Assembly (NCBI RefSeq): GCF_016401385.1
Contig: NZ_JAEACF010000001.1
Coordinates: 620,001-684,000 of the forward strand
Length of the DNA: 64,000 nt
Direction: 5' to 3'
DNA from: Fictibacillus halophilus
GTDB taxonomy: Bacteria; Bacillota; Bacilli; Bacillales; Fictibacillaceae
Of this stretch, positions 30,041-38,930 are shown in pieces (position 1 is the first letter of the stretch; every line of letters starts with the position of its first letter). Made by a program: the position numbers and the translations under genes. The notes beneath the pieces are model-generated. The model did no database searches. It was not told the DNA's origin and was given only the letters and a program-made list of their open reading frames with translations.

Positions 30041-31524
30041 TAATTCTTTTCAATATTTTGTTTTGATAAATAATCGCTTACACTCTTCAGTTTTGTTTTA
30101 TGTGCCATAATGTAAAGAATATCGTGAGCGTGAATCTCTGTTCTCCCTGTTGGTGTGATCAATTCATCGCCTCGAATCATTGCACTTACAGTAGATTCAT
30201 TTGGTAAGGAAATTTCCTCAAGTGTCTGTCCGATGATTTTTGCATGTTCGGGTACAAAAAATTCTACGATTTCTGCGTTGGCTTTCCCCATCGAAACAAG
30301 TTCCAATACATGTGGAGAAGTAGGTTTTTCTTTTTCCGTTAACTTTAATTTCTGAGCTACCCAAGGAATAGTTGATCCTTGTATGAGAGCGGATGTAAGA
30401 ACAACGAAGAAAACAAGATTAAAGAGCAACTGGCTGTTCTCTACTCCCTCGATGAGTGGGAACGTAGCAAGAACAATAGGAACAGCTCCACGAAGACCAG
30501 ACCACGAGATGAATAATTTTTCGTTTAATGAGAAAGCAGAAGTAGGCATACTTAGGAAGACACCTATTGGACGTGCGATGACAATAAGTACGAAAGAGAT
30601 TATTAGCCCTTTTAGCATAATATCAACATGAAACAGCTCACTCGGAAAAACAAGTAAACCTAAGATCGCAAACATTAAAATCTGCATCATCCAAGCGAAA
30701 CCTTCGTTAAATCGTACGATTGAGTTTCTGTATGTAAGGTGACTGTTCCCCATAAACACAGCTGCAACATATACAGCAAGCAGTCCACTTGCTCCAGCAA
30801 GCATCGTAATCCCATATGTCAGGATAGCAAAAGAAAGAGCAAATACGGGATACAGTCCACTTGATTCAAGTCGTATACGGTTAATGGCATAAACGGCAAA
30901 CTTACCAAAGAAATAGCCAAAAACAGCTCCCATCCCCATCTGCCAAAAGAATGATAGAACAAGTCCTGTAATGGAAGTTGAGTCTTTTGTGAGCAACTCA
31001 ATAAATGTGATTGTTAAAAATACAGCCATCGGATCATTGGAACCAGATTCTGCTTCAAGAGTTGAAGAAAGTTTTTCTTTAACATTTTTTCCGGCTAAAA
31101 CAGAGAATACTGCAGCAGCATCTGTGGATCCAACGATCGAACCGAACAAAAATGCTTCTAGCCAATTAACATCTAATAACAACTTAACGGATACAGCAAC
31201 AACGGCTGTTGTTAGAAATACACCAAACGTTGCGAGTGATAGTGAAGTGGCTAAGATGGGTCTTACGCTATTCCATTTTGTCTGAAGTCCACCTTCAAAT
31301 AAAATAATAATAAGAGCAATTACTCCGACCAGCTGACTTAAGTGCGGGTCATCAAAATAAATAAAATTAAGGCCATCACTTCCTACAAGCATTCCAATTC
31401 CAATAAAAAGAACAAGAGCAGGTACACCAAAGCGAGAAGAGAACTTCGTAGTAACTACTCCTAGCAAGAGTAGAATCGCGAGTAATAAGATAAAATAATC
31501 TACGTTTAATCCACCTTCAAACAT
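30040..31524 (-). CDS. K+/H+ (or Na+/H+) antiporter of the NhaP2/CvrA type
   Basis: A 494-residue CPA1 antiporter. About twelve membrane helices span residues 8-385, with GSDGLNFIYFDD, the ion-binding region SGSNDPMAVFLTI (N-D pair) and SWSGLRGAVPIVLATFPL. The C-terminal 100 residues form a TrkA-C-like RCK domain (VPEHAKIIGQTLEEISLPNESTVSAMIRGDELITPTGRTEI), which usually binds nucleotides or c-di-AMP. The role is K+ or Na+ extrusion in exchange for protons. AAGGAGAG precedes the ATG. A perfect GACAAT-T-ATTGTC palindrome sits about 80 bases upstream. Confidence 0.9.
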   Translation of the reverse strand: MFEGGLNVDYFILLLAILLLLGVVTTKFSSRFGVPALVLFIGIGMLVGSDGLNFIYFDDPHLSQLVGVIALIIILFEGGLQTKWNSVRPILATSLSLATFGVFLTTAVVAVSVKLLLDVNWLEAFLFGSIVGSTDAAAVFSVLAGKNVKEKLSSTLEAESGSNDPMAVFLTITFIELLTKDSTSITGLVLSFFWQMGMGAVFGYFFGKFAVYAINRIRLESSGLYPVFALSFAILTYGITMLAGASGLLAVYVAAVFMGNSHLTYRNSIVRFNEGFAWMMQILMFAILGLLVFPSELFHVDIMLKGLIISFVLIVIARPIGVFLSMPTSAFSLNEKLFISWSGLRGAVPIVLATFPLIEGVENSQLLFNLVFFVVLTSALIQGSTIPWVAQKLKLTEKEKPTSPHVLELVSMGKANAEIVEFFVPEHAKIIGQTLEEISLPNESTVSAMIRGDELITPTGRTEIHAHDILYIMAHKTKLKSVSDYLSKQNIEKN

Positions 31525-31604
31525 AACAACTCTCCTTTATCTATTCGTTATGACGAGATTGTTTAACTACACAATTTTTAAGCAAATCTTTTTACAGTAT
31601 CGAC

Positions 31605-31617
31605 GACAATTATTGTC
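31605..31617. promoter_or_regulatory. 6-1-6 palindrome GACAATTATTGTC
   Basis: Perfect 6-1-6 inverted repeat between the antiporter gene (81 bases away, minus strand) and the FbpA-like gene (168 bases away, plus strand). The layout resembles Fur/PerR/Zur boxes (core GATAAT-N-ATTATC), with one symmetric base pair different. Regulator unknown. Confidence 0.35.
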
Positions 31618-31784
31618 TTGAAACAATTGACATTTTAACCAAAAGCGGGTAATCTTGACGGAAGATAGTGGTTGTAAAATTACATCACCTTCGTCATTTT
31701 TTTACATAAACTATTATGGGAAGTTTTTTCTCCATCATTTCAGGGTAAGTAAAATGTTGAAGAGATTTACAGGAGGGATTGAAC

Positions 31785-31949
31785 GTGTCAGCGGACCATC
31801 TAAAAAGAGAAAACTTAATTGCTGATCTATTGTTACATAATATCTATAAGACAGCAGATGGACGTCATTTATACGAGCTTTCTTTGCAGGATCTTGAACA
31901 ACAATTAAAGGATTTACTTTCCCCGCCTGCACAAGAAAAAGCAACTTAA
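31785..31949 (+). CDS. FbpA-like small protein (Fur-regulated basic protein A family)
   Basis: 54 residues from GTG 31785, with AGGAGGGA seven bases upstream. The core RENLIADLLLHNIYKTADGRHLYELSLQDLE is the signature of the small FbpA family, known in B. subtilis for iron-sparing control under Fur. The protein is not strongly basic here, ending in an acidic, Pro-containing tail. The assignment is by motif; its target is unknown. A terminator follows. Confidence 0.65.
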   Translation: MSADHLKRENLIADLLLHNIYKTADGRHLYELSLQDLEQQLKDLLSPPAQEKAT

Positions 31950-31978
31950 ATTAGGTTGAGTGATAAATGGTATAACTT

Positions 31979-32006
31979 TAAACTGGCTCTTCGCCAGTTT
32001 TTATTT
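31979..32006 (+). terminator. Terminator of the FbpA-like gene
   Basis: AACTGGC-TCTTC-GCCAGTT followed by TTTATTTT. Confidence 0.8.
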
Positions 32007-32036
32007 TGCAAGTTTCAGTCATTTTTAAACTAACAC

Positions 32037-32077
32037 AAAAGAAAGAAGACTTCACACTGGAAGTCTTCTTTCTTTTG
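32037..32077. terminator. Terminator of the symporter gene
   Basis: 16-bp perfect stem AAAAGAAAGAAGACTT/AAGTCTTCTTTCTTTT with an 8-base loop; T-rich on both exits. Confidence 0.9.
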
Positions 32078-32079
32078 AC

Positions 32080-33486
32080 TTAATTATCTTTAGAAACATC
32101 TTCATCCCAAGCTTCTGTGTTTTTGAGTCCAATACTAGATGGACGGAAAATGGGATCTTTTCCTTCTTTCTTTTGTTTCAAGTAGTCACCAAGTGCATCA
32201 AAGGCAATTTTTCCAAGAAGTGAAATAGCGATTAAGTTGATGATTGCCATAAGCCCCATGAACAAATCTGCTAAACTCCATACAAAATCTAATGATGCAA
32301 CAGCTCCGTAGCCTACCATTGCAACAACAGTTGCTCGATAAAGAAGTAGCCATACTTTGTTCGTGCTGATAAATTCTATGTTCGATTCTCCGTAATAATA
32401 ATTTCCAACTACAGAACTAAAACAGAACAACAATACGATAATCGCAAGGAATGGACCAGCCCAAGAACCTAGAGCCGTGTTGAGTGCTTCTTGAGTTAGA
32501 ACGATTCCATCTGATTCGTTAGAAGTATATTTACCCGATAACAGGATAATGAATGCTGTTGAAGAACAAATTAACAATGTGTCAACAAATACACCCAATG
32601 ATTGTATTAGACCTTGTTTAACGGGGTGACTTACATCTGCAGTAGCTGCAGCGTTAGGAGCACTCCCCATACCAGCTTCGTTGGAGAACAGGCCTCGTTT
32701 GATGCCGTTCATCATCGCTGCACCTAGTGCTCCGCCGGCAACTTCTTCGATACCAAAAGCACTTTTAAAAATCATGCTAAACACAGCGGGAAGCTCTGTG
32801 ACATTTGTAATGACAATATATAATGCAGCTAGAATATATAATCCAGCCATGATAGGAACGATAATTTCAGAAACTCTAGCTATACGCTTAATTCCACCAA
32901 ATATAATAAAAGCTGTTACTACTGCTAAACCAATACTAATATAGATAGGATCAATATTAAACGAAGCTCCAAAAGCATTGGCAATAGTATTCGATTGAAC
33001 CGAATTAAAAGCTAGTCCGAATGTAATCGAAATCAATACGGCAAAGATAATACCCATCCATCGAGCGTTCAACGCTTTTTCCATGTAATAGGCTGGTCCA
33101 CCACGAAAAGCATCTCCATCACGTACTTTATAGATTTGAGCTAACGTACTCTCTACAAAAGCAGATGCTGAACCAATCAATGCAATCAGCCACATCCAAA
33201 AAACGGCGCCGGGTCCACCTGCTGTAATAGCGAGGGCTACCCCAGCTAAGTTACCAGTTCCTACACGTGATGCAGTACTGATACAGAACGCTTGAAACGA
33301 AGAGACACCTTTCTTGTCATCTCGCGCCCCTTCGCCTAAAAGACGAATCATCTCCCCGATCATACGAAACTGAACAAATTTTGTTCTGACCGTAAAGTAA
33401 AGTCCTAGCCCAATTAACATGATTATTAGGATATAAGACCATAAATATGTGTTAATACTTCCTATGATATTGTTAATCCAATCCAT
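32080..33486 (-). CDS. Sodium:alanine/glycine symporter (AGCS family)
   Basis: A 468-residue membrane protein with about ten helices. Conserved AGCS segments are visible: FRMIGEMIRLL, GVSSFQAFCISTASRVGTGNLAGVALAITAGGPGAVFWMW, FRGGPAYYMEKAL and KRGLFSNEAGMGSAPNAAATADVSHPVKQG. It imports alanine, glycine or glutamine with Na+, as AlsT/YrbD-type proteins do. GAGGTG precedes the ATG. The single gene is closed by a strong terminator; no T-box or other leader is seen in the 250 bases upstream. Confidence 0.93.
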   Translation of the reverse strand: MDWINNIIGSINTYLWSYILIIMLIGLGLYFTVRTKFVQFRMIGEMIRLLGEGARDDKKGVSSFQAFCISTASRVGTGNLAGVALAITAGGPGAVFWMWLIALIGSASAFVESTLAQIYKVRDGDAFRGGPAYYMEKALNARWMGIIFAVLISITFGLAFNSVQSNTIANAFGASFNIDPIYISIGLAVVTAFIIFGGIKRIARVSEIIVPIMAGLYILAALYIVITNVTELPAVFSMIFKSAFGIEEVAGGALGAAMMNGIKRGLFSNEAGMGSAPNAAATADVSHPVKQGLIQSLGVFVDTLLICSSTAFIILLSGKYTSNESDGIVLTQEALNTALGSWAGPFLAIIVLLFCFSSVVGNYYYGESNIEFISTNKVWLLLYRATVVAMVGYGAVASLDFVWSLADLFMGLMAIINLIAISLLGKIAFDALGDYLKQKKEGKDPIFRPSSIGLKNTEAWDEDVSKDN

Positions 33487-33747
33487 ACATACACCTCATT
33501 TAATCTTTTGTCTATCTCAGCTGCACACCAATTTTTAATGTAACAAAAGCTAACATTTTAATCAATTATAATTTTTTCCATGTGCATTTCTGGATGATTC
33601 CCCGAGGAGAATATTTCTTTATTAAAGAAGTTACACACGGTCAATATGATAAAAATTTAAGCTGCGTTCCATTCTCACCAAACATCCGGTTCTGAATATA
33701 CTAGATAAAATTGATTGTAATAATCGGAATTAAAGTAGGTGTTGAGG

Positions 33748-34296
33748 GTGGATGGCGGAACCCCTTTATTTATACAAAAGTTTTTTCAATCACCAAAACA
33801 AGTGGGGAGCCTTTTTCCAAGCTCTCTTAGCTTAGCTAAGAAGATGACAACTCCTCTTTGCTGGGATCATATTGACATCGCTGCTGAATTAGGAGCAGGT
33901 ACTGGTGTAATTACAAAAGAAATCGTACGCAATCTAAAGCCAGATTCAGAACTTTATATATTTGAAAAAGATGAAGAGATGAGAAAAAAACTTAGATTCC
34001 ATTTTTCTAGAAACACTGTCTGTGAAGATGCTCGTCATATCTTAACCAGTATCGGAAAAGAGGAAGGGACATTAGATGCGATTTTCTCAGGACTTCCGTT
34101 TGCAAATTTCACTCGTGAGTTGCAAACAGAAATCGTTGAGGAAATTTATCGGTCTCTTAGACCAGGAGGAGTATTAGTAGCATTTCAATATTCTACTCAG
34201 ATGAAAAGAACGTTTAAAGAGATCTTCCGTACCGTTGAAATTGCATTTGTACCGAAAAATTTCCCTCCAGCATTCGTATATACTTGTGAAAAATAA
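33748..34296 (+). CDS. Phospholipid/rRNA methyltransferase-like SAM-dependent enzyme
   Basis: A protein of about 182 residues. FIQKFFQSPKQVGSLFPSSLSLAKKM at the N-terminus and AAELGAGTGVITKEI (SAM-binding motif I), then LYIFEKDEEMRKKLR and AIFSGLPFANF, match the PmtA-like phospholipid N-methyltransferase group, which also resembles KsgA. The substrate is not known; in Bacillaceae such proteins often have unassigned roles. Of GTG 33739, TTG 33742 and GTG 33748, the last has AGTAGGTG six bases upstream. It is convergent with a DUF2512 gene. Confidence 0.78.
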   Translation: MDGGTPLFIQKFFQSPKQVGSLFPSSLSLAKKMTTPLCWDHIDIAAELGAGTGVITKEIVRNLKPDSELYIFEKDEEMRKKLRFHFSRNTVCEDARHILTSIGKEEGTLDAIFSGLPFANFTRELQTEIVEEIYRSLRPGGVLVAFQYSTQMKRTFKEIFRTVEIAFVPKNFPPAFVYTCEK

Positions 34297-34298
34297 AA

Positions 34299-34348
34299 AA
34301 ACCATAAAAGTGAATCGTTCCAATAAGAACGAATCACTTTTATGGTTT
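34299..34348. terminator. Long bidirectional terminator
   Basis: 22-bp stem with a single mismatch (34299-34320 with 34327-34348), beginning AAACCATAAAAGTG, flanked by A- and T-runs; it overlaps the stop codon of the convergent DUF2512 gene. Confidence 0.9.
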
Positions 34349-34707
34349 TAACGATAAGAATGATCCATGTGGTCAGAGATCAAATGCTTATGAACCATTG
34401 CTTCCATACATGTAATCAAGATGGCAATAAGAAACGATCCCCACAATGAAATACTTACACCAGGTAAGACAAGCCCTAGTAGATAGACAAGTACAAAACT
34501 TGTAGCAAAATCAATCGTCAGCTGTTTGCTGTAAGAAATGCGAGGGACCATAATATATTCCAGCAATACACCAAGAGGAGCTAAAATGACCGTGATCCAA
34601 ATATACGGTTGAAGAAACTCGAAATCTACACTTTTAAATATAAAGTTGGCTAATATAAGTGCGAGTGGAATACCTAAAATCTTTATCATCAAACTCTGCA
34701 TGTTCAT
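34348..34707 (-). CDS. DUF2512 (YndM-like) membrane protein
   Basis: A 119-residue protein with four closely spaced membrane helices (about residues 5-25, 32-52, 65-85, 88-108), the layout of the DUF2512/YndM family of Bacillus. Function unknown. AAGGAG lies three bases from ATG 34707 and nine from a second ATG at 34701; the latter may be the true start. Convergent with the methyltransferase-like gene. Confidence 0.75.
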   Translation of the reverse strand: MNMQSLMIKILGIPLALILANFIFKSVDFEFLQPYIWITVILAPLGVLLEYIMVPRISYSKQLTIDFATSFVLVYLLGLVLPGVSISLWGSFLIAILITCMEAMVHKHLISDHMDHSYR

Positions 34708-34926
34708 TTTCTCCTTGTACTAAGTGTATTTGATAGGTGATTTAATTCCTTGTTAATTATTTCTTTCTAAATTTCCTAGATGAACTTTAATTGTAATCTT
34801 TATCAGAATAAACGTTGCGGAGGTGTTTTATACCTCGTTTAAAAACTTCTGAGTGAAATGTCATAAAGAAGGGAGATAGTGGGTATTACTTCTGTAAGAA
34901 AGTAATTAACAAGGAGGCTATGAGAG

Positions 34927-35163
34927 ATGGAGTATTCACTATATAAAAAGGACGGAAAGTTCCCATGTGACGTAACAGTTGATTATGACAATATGGTTTT
35001 TACAGTGCGGGATAGTGATACAACAGGTGAAGTGTTCAACAGTGCGAGTGAAGTTGCTCAGTGGATTAAACAGCATTGGTCCGTTGAACAGTTTCAAAGG
35101 CCAGATGATTATTACGATTTAATGAAGCATCTTGAGAATTCATTAGATGATGAGACAAAATAA
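34927..35163 (+). CDS. Small hypothetical protein
   Basis: 78 residues, soluble and acidic, with AAGGAGG nine bases before the ATG. Short strands (YSLYKKDGKFPCDVTVDYDNMVFTVRDSD) are followed by a helical end (VAQWIKQHWSVEQFQRPDDYYDLMKHLENSL). It looks like a real folded protein, but I do not recognise the family. A terminator follows at once. Confidence 0.65.
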   Translation: MEYSLYKKDGKFPCDVTVDYDNMVFTVRDSDTTGEVFNSASEVAQWIKQHWSVEQFQRPDDYYDLMKHLENSLDDETK

Positions 35164-35175
35164 ATACAGTCGATT

Positions 35176-35202
35176 AGACCAAGTAGATGCTTGGTCTTTT
35201 CT
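35176..35202 (+). terminator. Terminator of the 78-residue protein gene
   Basis: AGACCAAG/CTTGGTCT stem followed by TTTTC. Confidence 0.8.
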
Positions 35203-35262
35203 TATGTCTCTATATGGAAAATAATGTATAATAATTGAAAAGCTAAGTGGGAGATACACGTT

Positions 35263-36030
35263 ATGAAAACTAGTGATTTCGAAAAATTGATGACACAACT
35301 CTTTGGAAAATGGTTGAAGGAATTTGAAGACGAGGGTGAATATGGGTTTACCCATAAAGGGAAGAAAGAGATTAATGTAATCGCTTATGCGACAAACTTA
35401 ACGCCAGAGACTGTAGAGAAGGCGCATAGTAGAGGAGCAGACATGTTGATCACACATCATGATGCTTGGGATTTTGTGTATGGAATGAAAGAGGGTTGTG
35501 TAGATGAATTAAAGAAACACAATATTACACATTACTTTACTCATTATCCGCTTGATTTTGTAGAGTTTGGAACGAGTACAGCTTTGTTTGAGCGGATTGA
35601 GATCGATGAGATTACCACTTTATCCACATTTAAGGATAATGAAGAGATTCCAGGTATCGGCATCTTTCATACACCTCGTTCTTTTACTGAATTAAAAGAA
35701 CAACTTGAACATGTGATGGGAGAAACGGTACAAGCATGGAAAAATCATGATCGTCCTATAAAAAAAGTAGGCATCCTTACTGGGGCAGGAAATCATACAG
35801 CCATTATTCAATATGCTCAGAAACAAAACTGCGATGCATATATTACTGGAGAACGAACACTATATTCTGTCCAATATGCAAAGTTTGCGGGCATTAATTT
35901 ATATGTTGGAAGTCACACATTTACAGAAATCTTTGGGGTAGAGAACTTGGTGCTTCGAATTCAGGAATTCTACCCAGAGGTAAAAGTGGTTAACATCGAA
36001 GAAGATCATATTGAATCAGGTAAGTTTTAA
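35263..36030 (+). CDS. Nif3-like dinuclear metal centre protein
   Basis: A 255-residue member of the Nif3/YbgI family (often annotated GTP cyclohydrolase I type 2-like, a weak functional name). It shows NVIAYATNLTPETVEKAHSRGADMLITHHDAW with paired metal-ligand histidines, HYPLDFVEFGTSTALFERI, KVGILTGAGNHTAIIQYA and the closing GSHTFTEIFGVENL with further ligands. Members form hexameric rings with two metal ions per subunit; their physiological reaction is unknown. GTGGGAG precedes the ATG. Single gene. Confidence 0.88.
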   Translation: MKTSDFEKLMTQLFGKWLKEFEDEGEYGFTHKGKKEINVIAYATNLTPETVEKAHSRGADMLITHHDAWDFVYGMKEGCVDELKKHNITHYFTHYPLDFVEFGTSTALFERIEIDEITTLSTFKDNEEIPGIGIFHTPRSFTELKEQLEHVMGETVQAWKNHDRPIKKVGILTGAGNHTAIIQYAQKQNCDAYITGERTLYSVQYAKFAGINLYVGSHTFTEIFGVENLVLRIQEFYPEVKVVNIEEDHIESGKF

Positions 36031-36170
36031 AGCCTTCTTATTTAAGGAGGTTTTTTTCTTTGTAAAAAAGTAAAGATTAATAAAGGCTGAAAGTTGAGCA
36101 TATCTTTTTAATGTTACATAACCCTTTGTTATAATGGTATTAAGTAACATCATATAAGGTGGATATTCAG

Positions 36171-36731
36171 ATGGAATATGTTGAAGCTTTAAGAGATATT
36201 AAAGAGATCAATGCGATTAAACGTTATTTAAAGAAAAACTCCGTTCGTGATTATGTTCTATTTGTTCTAGGAATCAACACGGGTTTAAAAATCACTGAAT
36301 TACTTTGCATGCAAGTAAAAGATCTACTATCGGAAGATTTAGTGGTTCATGATTTTTACTCTGTCCCTAACAAAGACGGGAATAAAGAAGTTTTCTTAAA
36401 TGAAACAGTTAAGAAAATCATTACTCAGTATGTGGAATGTGCAGAACTCAAGCGAGAGGATTTTTTATTTTTATCTAAAAAAACAAAGTTGCCGATCACT
36501 CGACAGCAAGCATATCGAGTGATTCATCAAGCTGCAGAGCATGCAGGGATCAAAGGAAAAATTGGCACGAACTCGCTCAGAAAAACCTTTGGCTATCATG
36601 CCTATAAAAGGGGAGTAGCAATATCTCTATTACAAAGGCATTTCAATCATTCAAGTCCTTCTGAAACACTTAAATATCTTGGGATCTCTAGGGAAGACCC
36701 CATTAAAACGCAAATTGACGTAAGATTATAA
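36171..36731 (+). CDS. Small tyrosine recombinase (YoeC-like), catalytic domain only
   Basis: 186 residues from ATG 36171, with AAGGTGG eight bases upstream (GTG 36159 is in frame but overlaps it). Only the catalytic domain is present, without the usual N-terminal core-binding domain, as in the YoeC-type proteins of Bacillus. The active site can be followed: GINTGLKITEL where TGLRISE is usual (Arg to Lys), NSLRKTFGYH where HxLRH is usual (first His to Asn, Arg kept), and FNHSSPSETLKYLGI with His and the nucleophile Tyr. Two altered catalytic positions leave activity in doubt. No att-like repeats or cargo genes are seen around it. It is 22 bases before the YitT gene. Confidence 0.8.
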   Translation: MEYVEALRDIKEINAIKRYLKKNSVRDYVLFVLGINTGLKITELLCMQVKDLLSEDLVVHDFYSVPNKDGNKEVFLNETVKKIITQYVECAELKREDFLFLSKKTKLPITRQQAYRVIHQAAEHAGIKGKIGTNSLRKTFGYHAYKRGVAISLLQRHFNHSSPSETLKYLGISREDPIKTQIDVRL

Positions 36732-36753
36732 GGGAAAGCGTGGAGGTACACTT

Positions 36754-37662
36754 ATGACAGAAGAAGCAATTACAAATACGCAAGCCATGGAACAGATTAA
36801 GAAACAACACCGAAAGCTAACGAAAGGAAAACTTGCTACAAGAGCGATACTCATAACTTTCGGAGCCATACTTATGGCAGTTGGACTAGAAATATTCTTA
36901 GTACCGAACAATGTTATTGATGGTGGTATAGCTGGTATTTCAATCATGCTATCTCACATAACAGGATTAAGTTTAGGACTCTTTCTATTCGCATTAAACT
37001 TACCATTTATTTTCGTTGGTTATAAGCAGATCGGAAAAACATTTGCTTTCTCAACATTATACGGAATCATCGTTCTTTCAATCGCAACAACATTATTGCA
37101 CCCTGTTCCACCATTTACAGACGATTTACTATTAGCGACTGTTTTTGGAGGTATCTTTATCGGAGTCGGGATTGGAATGGTCATTCGAAGTGGTGGTTCA
37201 TTAGATGGTACAGAAATCTTAGCTATACTCTCCAATAACAAACTGCCTTTTTCTGTTGGTGAAATTATTATGTTCTTTAATATCTTTATTCTCGGAGCAG
37301 CAGGTTTTGTTTTCACTTGGGATAGAGCTATGTATTCATTAATCGCTTACTTTATTGCATTCAAGACGATTGACTTAACGATTACAGGTCTTGAGGAATC
37401 AAAATCCGCTTGGATCATTAGTGATAATCATAAAGAAATCGGAGACGCCATTCTTCATCGCTTAGGACGTGGAGTTACATATCTAAAAGGTGAAGGCGCG
37501 TATACGGGTGACGAAAAAGGTGTTGTATTCTGTGTGATCACTCGTTTAGAAGAGGCGAAGCTCAAAGATATTGTTGATGAGTTTGATACGAGTGCATTTC
37601 TAGCCATTGCTGATATTGCTGAAGTAAAAGGCGGAAGATTTAAGAAAAAAGGAATTCACTAA
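36754..37662 (+). CDS. YitT-family membrane protein
   Basis: A 302-residue protein with about five membrane helices (residues 27-200) of the DUF161 type, including VPNNVIDGGIAGISIMLSH and GMVIRSGGSLDGTEILAI, followed by a C-terminal DUF2179 domain (GRGVTYLKGEGAYTGDEKGVVFCVITRLE). YitT-like proteins are widespread in Bacillaceae with many paralogs; function is unknown, although transport is presumed. GGAGGT precedes the ATG. The next gene follows 18 bases later and is probably co-transcribed. Confidence 0.9.
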   Translation: MTEEAITNTQAMEQIKKQHRKLTKGKLATRAILITFGAILMAVGLEIFLVPNNVIDGGIAGISIMLSHITGLSLGLFLFALNLPFIFVGYKQIGKTFAFSTLYGIIVLSIATTLLHPVPPFTDDLLLATVFGGIFIGVGIGMVIRSGGSLDGTEILAILSNNKLPFSVGEIIMFFNIFILGAAGFVFTWDRAMYSLIAYFIAFKTIDLTITGLEESKSAWIISDNHKEIGDAILHRLGRGVTYLKGEGAYTGDEKGVVFCVITRLEEAKLKDIVDEFDTSAFLAIADIAEVKGGRFKKKGIH

Positions 37663-37680
37663 AGTAGAGGAGAGGTTTTT

Positions 37681-37911
37681 ATGTTTCGCAAGTTGAAAAT
37701 TGCTTTTTCTGCAGTCGTCTTATTACTTGCGGTCTATAGCATAACTACAGGAAATCTTGATATTACTCCTTTTACTTCTCTAGGACTAGCTTTATTATTA
37801 CTTGTTATGGGATTTGAAGAACGGCAAAAAAAGAAAAAGTGGATCAGCTATCTCTGCTTTTTTGCATTCGCTGTAAACCTTTATGTTTCCGTACAATCCT
37901 TTATCATTTAA
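37681..37911 (+). CDS. DUF3953-like small membrane protein
   Basis: 76 residues with three short membrane segments (about 7-22, 32-45 and 54-74) and a basic loop (EERQKKKKW), like the DUF3953 family of Bacillus. AGAGGAGAGG precedes the ATG. It follows the YitT gene closely and ends at a terminator. Function unknown. Confidence 0.7.
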   Translation: MFRKLKIAFSAVVLLLAVYSITTGNLDITPFTSLGLALLLLVMGFEERQKKKKWISYLCFFAFAVNLYVSVQSFII

Positions 37912-37915
37912 GTTC

Positions 37916-37948
37916 AAACGCCTCGTTTCTTTCGAGGCGTTTTTTTGT
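37916..37948 (+). terminator. Terminator of the YitT unit
   Basis: AACGCCTCG/CGAGGCGTT stem followed by seven T residues. Confidence 0.9.
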
Positions 37949-37953
37949 TTTCA

Positions 37954-38496
37954 TCATCTGGTAATGCATGTATGTTCAAGCAGCCATGTCATTCCTTCTT
38001 TTAAGGTTGCAGCTACATAATCTGGTTGAATAACAGAAGTGAAATGATTTTGATCCCACGAAATTTTGCCAGAACCGGTTTGAACTAATATTGCTTTGCA
38101 TCCAGCAGTTTTGGCAGCAAGTATATCTGTCCATCGGTCACCAAACACAACACACTTTGTTAGGTCAAGATTATGTTCAATGGCAGCTTTCTTTAACATG
38201 CCGATGGCAGGTTTTCTGCAATCGCAGCCTTCTGTATGGTCGTGCGGACAAAGATAAACATCATCGAATCCAAACGCATTTAATTCACTGATAAAGTCTG
38301 CTTCGCATGCATCACCTCGACTGATCCCAGGCTGATTCGTAAATGAGAAAACCGACATATCATTGGACTTAAATGTGTGAATTACTTCTTGGGTATAAGG
38401 AAAAAGTTCAAAATCCCCTGGATATTCAATCGTATCTGAACCGCCGATCGTTCCGTCTCGATCTAAAAAAATGGCTTGGTATGTATGATTCATCAT
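37954..38496 (-). CDS. HAD-IIIA phosphatase (GmhB/histidinol-phosphatase-like)
   Basis: A 180-residue HAD-IIIA hydrolase: motif I FLDRDGTIGG, motif II FSFTNQPGI, the zinc loop CPHDHTEGCDCRKP (three Cys and a His, as in GmhB and HisB-N phosphatases) and motif IV CVVFGDRWTDILAA. It should remove a phosphate from a sugar or amino-acid phosphate; no heptose or histidine genes are near, so the substrate is unknown. Two start ATGs in a row (38496, 38493) follow TAGGAGT. It lies eight bases after the PH-domain gene, in one unit. Confidence 0.85.
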   Translation of the reverse strand: MMNHTYQAIFLDRDGTIGGSDTIEYPGDFELFPYTQEVIHTFKSNDMSVFSFTNQPGISRGDACEADFISELNAFGFDDVYLCPHDHTEGCDCRKPAIGMLKKAAIEHNLDLTKCVVFGDRWTDILAAKTAGCKAILVQTGSGKISWDQNHFTSVIQPDYVAATLKEGMTWLLEHTCITR

Positions 38497-38504
38497 AGCA
38501 ACTC

Positions 38505-38930
38505 CTAATCAAATTTGATTGTTGCATTCGGACATCGCTCACTCAGTTTTTGTAAAAATTCATCCCTGTTTTTCGGGGAAATAAGAGCCATTCCAAACTG
38601 ATACGTAATATTGATTCGTTTTAAAGAGAGAGCGGGGCTAGATATGGGATTCAGAGTCTTATGTGCAGATGAAATTTCACGATAGGGTATTCTTTTGTTG
38701 ATCGGACCACTTCTAATGATTAGTTCTTTTTCTTCTAAAACGTAGTAGGTTGTAAACCAAAGCCAGCTGATAAAAGCAATCAAGGCAAGATTAATGATAA
38801 CGGTAATTAATATTCCTAAGAGATCTGCCTTTTCTGTTAGTAAGGCATATGTACTGATGTAAGCACCACAACCAACGGCGCCCCAGAGAATCAATCCAAG
38901 CCACCAATCTTTTTTTGATGGGTATTTCAT
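38505..38930 (-). CDS. PH-like-domain membrane protein
   Basis: 141 residues with two membrane helices (about 10-30 and 38-62) followed by a soluble bacterial PH-like domain (YYVLEEKELIIRSGPINKRIPYREISSAHKT to YQFGMALISPKNRDEFLQKLSERCP). Such YdbS/bPH proteins have no settled function. AAAGGAG precedes the ATG. It precedes the HAD phosphatase gene by eight bases. Confidence 0.8.
   Translation of the reverse strand: MKYPSKKDWWLGLILWGAVGCGAYISTYALLTEKADLLGILITVIINLALIAFISWLWFTTYYVLEEKELIIRSGPINKRIPYREISSAHKTLNPISSPALSLKRINITYQFGMALISPKNRDEFLQKLSERCPNATIKFD

Noticed and set aside
36159..36731. Integrative element carried by the tyrosine recombinase
   Set aside because: No tRNA gene, direct att repeats, excisionase, or cargo next to it; neighbours are ordinary chromosomal genes.
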